Positions 15,259-22,296 of a stretch of DNA of 23,220 nucleotides are shown here, piece after piece (positions within the stretch are counted from its first letter, which is position 1; every line of letters begins with the position of its first letter). The DNA comes from Bacteroidetes bacterium UBA4414 (GTDB taxonomy: Bacteria > Bacteroidota > Bacteroidia > Chitinophagales > Chitinophagaceae). The position numbers and the translations under genes were made by a program. The notes under the pieces were generated by a model, which was given only the letters and a program-made list of their open reading frames with translations, had not been told where the DNA came from and made no database searches. Where the stretch lies: the NCBI GenBank assembly GCA_002389765.1, contig DGQM01000031.1, positions 1-23,220 of the forward strand, given 5' to 3'.

Positions 15259-15406
15259 TTTGTTTTGAAGTTTGCGTTATACATATAAAACATATAATAC
15301 AACCCTATACTCAACTATGAATATTGGAATGTAAGCTTCTCTAACCTGCTGTATGTAAAATGAAAATAATAGCTAAAGTCTGTTATCCTAGTTACCGACA
15401 ATACAT

Positions 15407-15428
15407 TTAGCTATTAGTATATAGCTAA
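15407..15428. repeat. 8-bp inverted repeat in the divergent intergenic region
   Basis: TTAGCTAT (15407-15414) and ATAGCTAA (15421-15428) form a perfect palindrome with a 6-base spacer, about 75 bases before the gene at 15504. A third TAGCTAA lies near 15369. It could be an operator for the divergent genes; no other support. Confidence 0.35.
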
Positions 15429-15503
15429 GGTATTGATATTTAGTGATTTTACAATATATCATTCGTATTCTTCAATAATCAGCCAACGGCATATCTTAGC
15501 AAC

Positions 15504-15899
15504 ATGAACAAAATCATCAGTGCCATAGCTGCAGCTTATACCATAACAGCTATCATGGCTGCTACCATCATATTTCATATACTGATACTGACGGGTGTAA
15601 TACCTTATAATATAACATGGGGCGGCAGGCTGAAGACACAACAAGACATGCTGCGCTTCGAAACCACATCAATACTTATCAATATTACCATGATACTGAT
15701 AGTAGCCGCACACATGCGTTGGTTACCTTTTTATATAGATAAAAGAACTATCCGCATAGCACTGTGGCTGATGGCTATCATGTTTCTGCTGAATACCGTC
15801 GGGAATATAATAGCCGCTACTGCACTTGAAAAAACATTCGGGATACTGACGCTGATACTTGCCCTAATGTGCATCAGGCTGGCTACAGATAAAGAATAA
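15504..15899 (+). CDS. Four-helix inner-membrane protein, unknown function (131 aa)
   Basis: Four hydrophobic segments are visible: about residues 5-30 (IISAIAAAYTITAIMAATII), 55-70 (TSILINITMILIVAAHM), 84-106 (IALWLMAIMFLLNTVGNII) and 111-126 (KTFGILTLILALMCIRLA). Between helices 1 and 2 lies a polar loop with NITWGGRLKT and a conserved-looking FE pair. Small four-helix proteins with this WGGRLK loop occur widely in bacteria as uncharacterised membrane proteins. The gene at 15932 follows 32 bases later on the same strand, so the two may be co-transcribed. The ATG at 15504 gives an MNK start directly before helix 1. Confidence 0.78.
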   Translation: MNKIISAIAAAYTITAIMAATIIFHILILTGVIPYNITWGGRLKTQQDMLRFETTSILINITMILIVAAHMRWLPFYIDKRTIRIALWLMAIMFLLNTVGNIIAATALEKTFGILTLILALMCIRLATDKE

Positions 15900-15931
15900 A
15901 TCTTGTAAATTAGTATTACCAATTAAGCCAT

Positions 15932-16615
15932 ATGCGATATATCCTGCTACTCTTTATAATATTGTGTTGTAATTATACTCATGCACAGGAATCACTGATA
16001 TACCCTACGCTGAATGACTATAAGCAAAACAATCCTAGAAAGCTAAACCTAACTTCTAAATCCCGCAGCTTCAGTGACAATGAGTGGGTTGGCGCAACAG
16101 TTTATGATTTCATAGGAGCATCTGAAGGAATTACTGCATCCCTGCATAATGCATGCTTTGCCATTGACCATCACGACTCTCTTTTTATAAATCTGTATGG
16201 CGCTATGGATGTAAAAGGATACGCATACGTGAAAGCGAGATTTGGTACATACCTATATTTTTCGTCCGTTGCATCAAACCTAATTCAGCATTACTATTAT
16301 GTAAATACGAACAGCAAAGGCCATACTACCAACAACGAGATTAAAAATAACTATCTGGACGCAACAGGTGTTATTGGTTACGCAATTGCCAGCACTATCA
16401 TCAATTCTAAAAAAGAGGGGCGGTATGCCTCCAGTAAACAATTCTCTTATCTCTATGGTCTTGTTGAAGGAGAAGTATTTTTGCTGACTCCGGAAGTTCT
16501 GGAGGCTATACTTCAATCAAGGACCGACTTATTGAGGCTTTATATTAACAGCGGTTCGCCTGATAACGATGGCTCATATTACTTTTATCTCAGCAAGCTA
16601 TTCAATAAAGAATAA
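15932..16615 (+). CDS. Secreted hypothetical protein, possibly DUF6563-like (227 aa)
   Basis: The signal peptide (residues 1-19, ending THAQ) is followed by SLIYPTLNDYKQNNPRKLN. This opening (a Y-x-T-x-x-D-Y segment after the signal) is typical of a Bacteroidota secreted family I loosely associate with DUF6563. The middle has VGYAIAST-like small-residue segments and the C-terminus is Y/F/L-rich. No lipobox, no sorting domain and no catalytic motif are visible, so a periplasmic or outer-surface location is inferred only from the signal peptide. It follows the membrane protein gene by 32 bases. Family assignment is tentative. Confidence 0.65.
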   Translation: MRYILLLFIILCCNYTHAQESLIYPTLNDYKQNNPRKLNLTSKSRSFSDNEWVGATVYDFIGASEGITASLHNACFAIDHHDSLFINLYGAMDVKGYAYVKARFGTYLYFSSVASNLIQHYYYVNTNSKGHTTNNEIKNNYLDATGVIGYAIASTIINSKKEGRYASSKQFSYLYGLVEGEVFLLTPEVLEAILQSRTDLLRLYINSGSPDNDGSYYFYLSKLFNKE

Positions 16616-16719
16616 TCACACAGCTAACATAAGCATAGCATTTGCATAGCAGTCCCTTAATGGTAGGATAACGTAGCACTGATAATTTGCGGGCTCACTT
16701 TGATTCAGCAAATACGTTT

Positions 16720-19700
16720 ATGAAAAAGCTATTGGTATTATCTGCTATGGCATTGTTCTGTGCAGATACTTGGGCACAAACAAACCCCACCGCACAAACG
16801 ATCCCATACTCAGAAAACTTTAACACACTTGCACATACAGCCACCACCTACCCCAACGGTTGGCAGGGCTGGACGATAACTACAGCCCCCGGTAGTAGCT
16901 TCAGCAATGCAACACCTACAGCAGACCGTACATTAACATCAAGTTCCACAGCAGCCATCAACAGTGGTAATGTTCATAATTACAATGGCAAGATAGGTTT
17001 CCTCAATACCAGTTCGCTTGATTTGGGTTTGGTACTTGCCATTAATACAAGCAGCAGAAGCAATATTGTTGTTACCTACGACATTATGACGTTACGCAAC
17101 CCCTATGACACCACAACCAATACCCGTGTAAATGAAGTAATACTTCAATATCGCATTGGTACATCTGGTACATTCAGTAATCTTACAGGCACAGAATATC
17201 AAAATAACACCCTTACACAAACATCGGCCATAACAACAGGTCAAAACATAGTTAGCAAAAGCATTACACTGCCATCTGCATGCGATAACCAGTCTGTGGT
17301 ACAGTTACGCTGGGCTAGCAGACAGGTAAGTGGTGGTGGCTCTCGCCCTTCTTTTGCAATAGACAATGTTGTTGTAGATACCCCAAGCAATCGTATAAGC
17401 ATTGTAAAAGGTACTGATGCAACTGAAGGCGTAACGCCCATAGCAGGTAGTTTCAATATTACCTTCAACCCTGTTACAGCAGGAAGTACTATATTCAATT
17501 ATCAGATAACAGGTACTGCGACTTTCAATACTGACTATAGCATCACCCTTTCAGGCGGCGCAACACCTGCTACCCTCAGCAGTGCAACAGGTACTATTAC
17601 CGTTCCCGCAGGTACAGGCAGCATCACCGCAACCGTTACACCCATTAACGATGCACTGAGTGAAGGCGCTGAAACAGTAAATATTAAAATCACTTCTCCA
17701 TCAAGCCCATACAATATATTAGATAGCGTTGCAGCCATCAATATTATAGATGATGAAGCAACACTCATCAGTACTATACAGGGTACAGGTGCTGCTGCAA
17801 CGGCGGGCAACTTTACTATAGAAGGTATTGTAACAGGTGTATACACTACCCTTAGCCCTGCAGGTTTCTACATGCAGGAAGAAGATGCAGACAAAGACAG
17901 CAACCCGGCAACCAGTGAGGGTATATTTGTCGTAACAACCAACACTGTAGCGGTTGGTGACAAAGTAAGGGTAAGCGGCACTGTATTAGAAAGCAGTGCA
18001 GCTCCGTCATACAACCAAGCCGTTATCAGCAGCACTGCAATCAATACTATCAGCACGGGCAATCCGTTACCCGCATATACAGATATTTCACTGCCCCTAT
18101 CTAATATCAGTGATTATGAAAAGTACGAGTGTATGTTGGTTCGCTTTCTGGATACCCTTACAGTTACAGACAATTACAATCTGGGGCGATATGGTGAAAT
18201 CAATCTTTCTAAAGGAGGTATGACATTTCAGCCAACACAAATAGTAGACCCAAACGACGCAATAGCAAGTGGTACAACATCTACAGGCACTGGCAACCTG
18301 ACAGCCGTAAACGCTTATGCAGATGCCAATAGTCTGCGCACAATACTGATGGATGATGGCAAAGGGACAATGACGACCCTACCATTTGTAAACAACGACA
18401 ACACACTGCGCCTTGGCAGCACTACCATCAACCCTGTTGGCATATTGGGCTATGCGTTTTCAAAATATCGTATACAACCCATACCATCTGCCATGCCTGT
18501 TTTCTACCACGCTCCACGCCCTGCAGCACCTGTTATGCCAAGTGCTACGAATGTAAAGGTTGCAAGCTTTAACGTACTCAACTATTTCAATGGCAATGGT
18601 GCAGGCGGAGGATTCCCAACAGCCAGAGGCGCACACTCCCCTGCTGAGTTTACTCGTCAGCGAGATAAAATAATAAACGCAATAGCAGATATTAATGCTG
18701 ACGTAGTTGGCCTGATAGAAATGGAAAATGACGGTACTGCTACTACGTCTGCGTTGTTGGATATCGTTAACGGACTGAATGCCAAGATGGGTTCGGGTGC
18801 TTATACTTATGTGTACGACGGAGCAAGCATACAAAACTTCGGCACAGATGCTATTCGTTGTGCTATTATATACAAACCATCGGTAGTAGATACCGTGGGT
18901 AGTGTAATGATAAGCAGCAATTCAGTATTCAACCGTCCACCTGTAGCACAAACATTCGAGGTAATTGCTAATGGTATTAAGTTCAACTATATAATCAATC
19001 ACTTCAAATCTAAAGGCTGCTCAGGTAGTACAGGTGCAGATACTGACCAACTGGACGGACAAAGCTGCTATAATGATACACGTAAAAAGCAGGCAACAGA
19101 ACTGATAAACTTTATGAATAATACTGTAATAGCTAATTCTGGTGAAAAACGAGTTATTAGTATGGGAGACTATAATGCTTATTATCAGGAAGACCCGTTA
19201 GATATTTTCAGAGCCAATGGTTACACCGTATTAAGCGAAGACACTGCCTACTCATATCTGTTCAGTGGGCTAGTTGGTTCTTTAGATAATGCCATTGCCA
19301 ATGATAGCATGAAAAAAGATGTAACCGCAATAGCTAAATGGCACCTGAACTCTGCAGAACCTATCTTGCTGGATTACAATGATACTATTGATGATGGCGG
19401 TGGTGATTTTGTAAACCAATGGGGCAATACCTATAGCAGTATTCCGTTCCGTTCTTCAGACCACGACCCTGTTATCGTAGGCCTCAGCCTGAAGAAACCA
19501 ATTACGGGTAGTGTAGCTGCGGTAAATACTCAGTCTTACAAAATATACCCCAACCCTGCTACGGATGTGTTGTATGTAGCAAACAGAAGTAATACTACAG
19601 CTATAGCACAAATCATCAACACTGTTGGTCAGTTAGTAAGTACTATAGGCTTAGATGGTGATACGGTATCACAAACTGATATCAGAAACCTTACTAACGG

Positions 19701-19764
19701 AGTGTATATCATTCGCATCAATACAGAAGGCGACTATTACACACAACAATTTGTAAAACAATAA
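16720..19764 (+). CDS. Extracellular nuclease, ExeM/NucH type, with Calx-beta and T9SS sorting domains (1014 aa)
   Basis: Domains in order are: signal peptide (1-20, ending TWAQ); an N-terminal beta-rich adhesion-like region (NFNTLAH, NGWQGW); a Calx-beta-type repeat (about 220-345, SEGAETVNIKI); an OB-fold-like region (about 350-430, IEGIVTGVY, VGDKVRVSG); the endonuclease/exonuclease/phosphatase domain (about 610-925); and a T9SS type A sorting domain from 940 (YKIYPNPATDVLYV). Catalytic signatures are complete: ASFNVLNYF (615-623), E667 in LIEMEND, NHFKSKG (H761), GDYNA (816-820) and SDHDP (913-917). ExeM/NucH enzymes degrade extracellular DNA for nutrients, biofilm turnover or escape from DNA nets. 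The ATG at 16720 (MKKLLVL) begins the signal peptide; the frame open to 16687 adds 11 residues that would spoil it. A strong bidirectional terminator follows. Confidence 0.92.
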   Translation: MKKLLVLSAMALFCADTWAQTNPTAQTIPYSENFNTLAHTATTYPNGWQGWTITTAPGSSFSNATPTADRTLTSSSTAAINSGNVHNYNGKIGFLNTSSLDLGLVLAINTSSRSNIVVTYDIMTLRNPYDTTTNTRVNEVILQYRIGTSGTFSNLTGTEYQNNTLTQTSAITTGQNIVSKSITLPSACDNQSVVQLRWASRQVSGGGSRPSFAIDNVVVDTPSNRISIVKGTDATEGVTPIAGSFNITFNPVTAGSTIFNYQITGTATFNTDYSITLSGGATPATLSSATGTITVPAGTGSITATVTPINDALSEGAETVNIKITSPSSPYNILDSVAAINIIDDEATLISTIQGTGAAATAGNFTIEGIVTGVYTTLSPAGFYMQEEDADKDSNPATSEGIFVVTTNTVAVGDKVRVSGTVLESSAAPSYNQAVISSTAINTISTGNPLPAYTDISLPLSNISDYEKYECMLVRFLDTLTVTDNYNLGRYGEINLSKGGMTFQPTQIVDPNDAIASGTTSTGTGNLTAVNAYADANSLRTILMDDGKGTMTTLPFVNNDNTLRLGSTTINPVGILGYAFSKYRIQPIPSAMPVFYHAPRPAAPVMPSATNVKVASFNVLNYFNGNGAGGGFPTARGAHSPAEFTRQRDKIINAIADINADVVGLIEMENDGTATTSALLDIVNGLNAKMGSGAYTYVYDGASIQNFGTDAIRCAIIYKPSVVDTVGSVMISSNSVFNRPPVAQTFEVIANGIKFNYIINHFKSKGCSGSTGADTDQLDGQSCYNDTRKKQATELINFMNNTVIANSGEKRVISMGDYNAYYQEDPLDIFRANGYTVLSEDTAYSYLFSGLVGSLDNAIANDSMKKDVTAIAKWHLNSAEPILLDYNDTIDDGGGDFVNQWGNTYSSIPFRSSDHDPVIVGLSLKKPITGSVAAVNTQSYKIYPNPATDVLYVANRSNTTAIAQIINTVGQLVSTIGLDGDTVSQTDIRNLTNGVYIIRINTEGDYYTQQFVKQ

Positions 19765-19777
19765 TGCTAATACACCA

Positions 19778-19813
19778 TTTAAAAGCAGGTTCGTAACGGA
19801 ACCTGCTTTTAAA
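19778..19813. terminator. Perfect 15-bp bidirectional terminator
   Basis: TTTAAAAGCAGGTTC (19778-19792) pairs perfectly with 19799-19813 over the loop GTAACG. A-rich and T-rich edges make it work on both strands. It lies 14 bases after the nuclease stop and 40 bases from the convergent DUF1801 stop. Confidence 0.9.
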
Positions 19814-19853
19814 TTTATCAAATATTTCAATCTATTGGTAAGATTAAGCTGCA

Positions 19854-20252
19854 CTACTCAGCATCTGCAATAGCCACCAATGCTGCAATAATGCGTTGCA
19901 GTTCTTTCTTATTGGCCTTCACCTCTTTCATGTCTTTGAAAGCTGCCAGACGACGGTCTTTATAATCACCAGTCAATAACGGGGAGTCTATAGTAACAAC
20001 AGGGGCATAGTGAAATACAAGCTGTACAAACTTTTCCTGCCTGTGGTTGAAGGTTACCATATCGTGCTTATAAAAGAAGCTGGGAGCAGCCCATTTAACA
20101 CGCTCACTTATCTTCTTATTACTCTTAATGATATCTCTTACAGCAGCTATTTCTTCCTTTAGCGGGTGTACCAGCGCATCCATGTAGGCATCTACACCTG
20201 CCGTATCATTTACATCTTTAGTTGTATTTTCCTTTTTCTTAGAGGTAGCCAT
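19854..20252 (-). CDS. DUF1801 (YdhG-like) domain protein (132 aa)
   Basis: A Lys-rich N-terminal tail (about 15 residues) precedes a DUF1801 domain. It contains VDAYMDALVHPLKEEIAAVR, then ERVKWAAPSFFYKHDMVTF, VQLVFHYAP and a C-terminal helix pair (DRRLAAFKDMKEV, KKELQRIIAALVAIA). The W-x-A-P-S-F-x-Y segment is the hallmark of the family. Proteins of this fold are small cytosolic proteins of unknown function. It is the last gene of the six-gene minus-strand operon, 10 bases after the SRPBCC gene, and ends at the bidirectional terminator. The ATG at 20250-20252 is the only good start. Confidence 0.85.
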   Translation of the reverse strand: MATSKKKENTTKDVNDTAGVDAYMDALVHPLKEEIAAVRDIIKSNKKISERVKWAAPSFFYKHDMVTFNHRQEKFVQLVFHYAPVVTIDSPLLTGDYKDRRLAAFKDMKEVKANKKELQRIIAALVAIADAE

Positions 20253-20262
20253 ACTATAGTTT

Positions 20263-20700
20263 TTATTGCTCTGAAAGTTCTTTTACTTTTTGCAATGCCA
20301 ACGGAAAGGTATTCATAAAATAGTCTTTGAACTCAGCAGGCATATCCAACTCTGTTACCAGCTCTGTAGTGCTCCCAACAATATTGAGTGTATAGTTTTC
20401 TCTACCTCCTGCCCATTGTTGTACACGTTCGCTGGTAGTATCTTCTACACCATCCTTTACTTCTCCCAAATGCTGAAAAGACATAAATTCATTTGGTACC
20501 AAATCGTCTATACGCGATACCATACCGGAACCTTTACCATCCATAAACAGGACTTTACTGCCCTTCTTCCAGTCTGTAACGGCACAAGAACCCTCACTGA
20601 ATGCAGATGTCCAAGCTCTGTAAGTTTCGTCTGTCCATAATATGCTCCATACTTTTTCGCGAGGAGCATTGATAATCGTGGTGAAACGTATTTTTTCCAT
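20263..20700 (-). CDS. SRPBCC / AHSA1-like domain protein (145 aa)
   Basis: A helix-grip fold protein. IRFTTIINAPREKVWSILW (residues 4-22) forms the first strand and helix, followed by DETYRAWTSAFSEGS. The core reads WKKGSKVLFMDGKG, and a long C-terminal helix (EFKDYFMNTFPLALQKVKEL) closes the ligand cavity. This is the Activator of Hsp90 ATPase homologue 1 (AHSA1)-like branch of SRPBCC proteins, which bind hydrophobic ligands; the ligand is unknown. It lies 10 bases from both operon neighbours. SRPBCC, DUF1801, DoxX and VOC genes are often found together in bacteria under small regulators, consistent with this operon. Confidence 0.88.
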   Translation of the reverse strand: MEKIRFTTIINAPREKVWSILWTDETYRAWTSAFSEGSCAVTDWKKGSKVLFMDGKGSGMVSRIDDLVPNEFMSFQHLGEVKDGVEDTTSERVQQWAGGRENYTLNIVGSTTELVTELDMPAEFKDYFMNTFPLALQKVKELSEQ

Positions 20701-20710
20701 ACTGGATGTT

Positions 20711-20914
20711 TTATAAAGTTATACAATCATATCCCGATGCCAGCAGCAGCGCTTCTACCCACTCATCAGGTTTATGGCAAGGTGCTATACGCAGCACTTT
20801 ATCACAATCTTCGTGATCTATGGTGATGTGACTATCGGGAAAGTGGATGCGAAGTAGTTGCAATACGCTGTGGCTATCTGCCTCGCAAACGTTTGTTTTA
20901 AATACGGCTATCAT
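20711..20914 (-). CDS. Small ferredoxin-fold-like protein (67 aa)
   Basis: MIAVFKTNV at the start and KVLRIAP in the middle look like beta strands. Between them lie a helix (SHSVLQLLRIHF) and the strand HITIDHEDCD. The beta-alpha-beta pattern resembles small heavy-metal-associated folds, but the metal-binding CxxC is absent (only single cysteines C9, C37, C46 and C64), so metal binding is not supported. It lies within the operon: three bases after the DoxX stop and 10 before the SRPBCC start, which supports that it is real. Function unknown. Confidence 0.72.
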   Translation of the reverse strand: MIAVFKTNVCEADSHSVLQLLRIHFPDSHITIDHEDCDKVLRIAPCHKPDEWVEALLLASGYDCITL

Positions 20915-20917
20915 ATA

Positions 20918-21295
20918 CTATGCCTGCATAGCAACTTGTCTTTTCCTGTGCAGGTAATAAGACAACAAAGCAAATCCTATAAACAAGAACATCATTGCCC
21001 ATCCGCCGGCAGGATAACCCAATGCTATAAATGAATAGGTAGCACCTACCAGATCAAATACCAATCCTGCATATGCCCATTCCTTTATTCTATCCAGCTT
21101 AGGTATCAATATGGTAATAGCAGCCAGTATTTTAGCTACTCCCAAAAAAGGTATGATGTACAACGGGAAACCCATTTGCGTATGAATCATTTCTACAGAT
21201 TGCGGGTCGTTCATTACATTCCCCACAGAAGAAAATATCATAAATGCAGCAAACAGCCCGGTTACTATCCAATATGCGATGTTCAATTTTTTCAT
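20918..21295 (-). CDS. DoxX-family membrane protein (125 aa)
   Basis: Four membrane helices: about residues 6-26 (AYWIVTGLFAAFMIFSS), 44-62 (FPLYIIPFLGVAKILAAITI), 72-90 (WAYAGLVFDLVGATYSFIA) and 96-114 (GWAMMFLFIGFALLSYYL). The loop after helix 1 (GNVMNDPQSVEMIHTQMGFP) and the PKLDRIKEWAYAG segment are typical of the DoxX/SURF4-like family. Members are small inner-membrane proteins linked to redox or respiratory functions, mostly uncharacterised. It lies 30 bases after the upstream VOC gene and three bases before the next gene. Start ATG at 21293-21295 gives MKK. Confidence 0.88.
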   Translation of the reverse strand: MKKLNIAYWIVTGLFAAFMIFSSVGNVMNDPQSVEMIHTQMGFPLYIIPFLGVAKILAAITILIPKLDRIKEWAYAGLVFDLVGATYSFIALGYPAGGWAMMFLFIGFALLSYYLHRKRQVAMQA

Positions 21296-21325
21296 GTTCG
21301 CTCAGTTTAGTTTATATGAAGATAA

Positions 21326-21742
21326 TTATCCATTATAGTTTATCATCCACTGCACACCATATTTATCTGCAAACATGCCATACAGTTCTGCCCAGAATGT
21401 CTTTTCAAGCGGCATAAACACATTGCCATCCTTACTAAGGCCTTCATATATCTTTCTGGCTTCATCAGCACTATCAACCATCAGATTGATGAAGAAAGCA
21501 TCTCCTTTATTTACATTACCAAATGCCTCGGGTCTGTCAGAGCCTTGTATAGTAAGCCCGATAGATGTCTTCAACGTTACGTGCATTATCCAATCCGGGT
21601 TTGATGTTGCGTGCTGGTCTTGTACAGGTGAGTCTGTATATTTCATCAGGATTTCAAACTCACCGCCAAATACTTCTTTGTAAGTGTTAAACGCTTCTGC
21701 TGCATTACCTTGAAAATGCAGATAAGGACTAAATGTTGCCAT
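21326..21742 (-). CDS. VOC family protein, PhnB-like (138 aa)
   Basis: The PhnB-type VOC fold begins with SPYLHFQGNAAEAFNTYKEV, the opening of this subfamily (strand, N-A-x-E-A-x-x-x-Y helix). FGGEFEILMKY, WIMHVTLK and ADEARKIYEGL follow. The end, TFWAELYGMFADKYGVQWMI, matches the family's closing F-W-x-x-x-Y-G-x-x-x-D-x-x-G-V-x-W motif. PhnB-like proteins are not enzymes of phosphonate breakdown in themselves; their substrates are largely unknown. Second gene of the minus-strand operon, 26 bases from its upstream neighbour. Start ATG at 21740-21742. Confidence 0.9.
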   Translation of the reverse strand: MATFSPYLHFQGNAAEAFNTYKEVFGGEFEILMKYTDSPVQDQHATSNPDWIMHVTLKTSIGLTIQGSDRPEAFGNVNKGDAFFINLMVDSADEARKIYEGLSKDGNVFMPLEKTFWAELYGMFADKYGVQWMINYNG

Positions 21743-21768
21743 AGTTATTGATTGATTTAATTGTTTAC

Positions 21769-22176
21769 TTATGCTTTAGGTAAAAGGCTTTCATCCATAA
21801 ATATCATTTCCCACTGATGGCCATCCAGGTCGGCAAAGCTGTGCTGGTACATCCATCCATGATCCTGTGGTTCCATATAGATAGTACCCCCTGCTTCTAT
21901 TGCTTTACGCACCATTTCATCTACAGCATCACGTGTTGGCACATCTATTGCCAGCAACACTTCTGTTGTTTTATGAGCATCGCTAATCTCTTTTTTTGTA
22001 AAGTCTTTGAAGCGTTCCTTCACCAGCAACATAGCATAGATGTTGGGGCCAATAATCATGCAAGTGCTTTTATCGTCTGTAAACTGTAGGTTGAACGTGA
22101 AGCCGATTTTACTAAAGAAGTCGATACTCTTTTGCAGGTTGGCTACGGGCAGGTTTACGAATATCTGGTTTGCCAT
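21769..22176 (-). CDS. VOC family protein, glyoxalase-like (135 aa)
   Basis: NQIFVNLPVANLQKSIDFF opens the first VOC module (strand then K-S-I-x-F-F helix), followed by FSKIGFTFN, TCMIIGPNIYAMLLVKERF and DAHKTTEVLLAIDV. The second module has VDEMVRKAIEAGG and the end QHSFADLDGHQWEMIFMD. This is the common extradiol/glyoxalase-related subtype with the D-x-D-G-H-x-W-E segment. The substrate is unknown. The ATG at 22174-22176 starts directly before the domain; the longer frame to 22362 overlaps the divergent regulator and its promoter. First gene of a six-gene operon (spacers 3-30 bases), with a good promoter at 22204-22231. Confidence 0.9.
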   Translation of the reverse strand: MANQIFVNLPVANLQKSIDFFSKIGFTFNLQFTDDKSTCMIIGPNIYAMLLVKERFKDFTKKEISDAHKTTEVLLAIDVPTRDAVDEMVRKAIEAGGTIYMEPQDHGWMYQHSFADLDGHQWEMIFMDESLLPKA

Positions 22177-22203
22177 AGTTTTTCGTTTTTGTGAATGATA
22201 AAG

Positions 22204-22231
22204 CAAAGCTATACTACCCAACCCTAAACAA
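22204..22231 (-). promoter_or_regulatory. Promoter of the six-gene operon (TTG-17-TAGCTTTG)
   Basis: On the minus strand, TAGCTTTG (22211 down to 22204) matches TAnnTTTG. A TTG lies 17 bases upstream (22231-22229). The predicted leader before the ATG at 22176 is about 20 bases. Confidence 0.6.
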
Positions 22232-22259
22232 CAGGGTGCAATTACGGCAACTTGTGGGG

Positions 22260-22290
22260 TTGTTTGCGACAAGCCATTTCTGTAAATTTG
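22260..22290 (+). promoter_or_regulatory. Promoter of the GlxA/AraC-type regulator (TTG-20-TAAATTTG)
   Basis: TTG (22260-22262), a 20-base spacer and TAAATTTG (22283-22290) fit the Bacteroidota -33/-7 pattern exactly. Transcription should start around 22296-22298, almost on the ATGATG at 22297-22302, so the mRNA may be leaderless or nearly so. Confidence 0.65.
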
Positions 22291-22296
22291 AGTATC

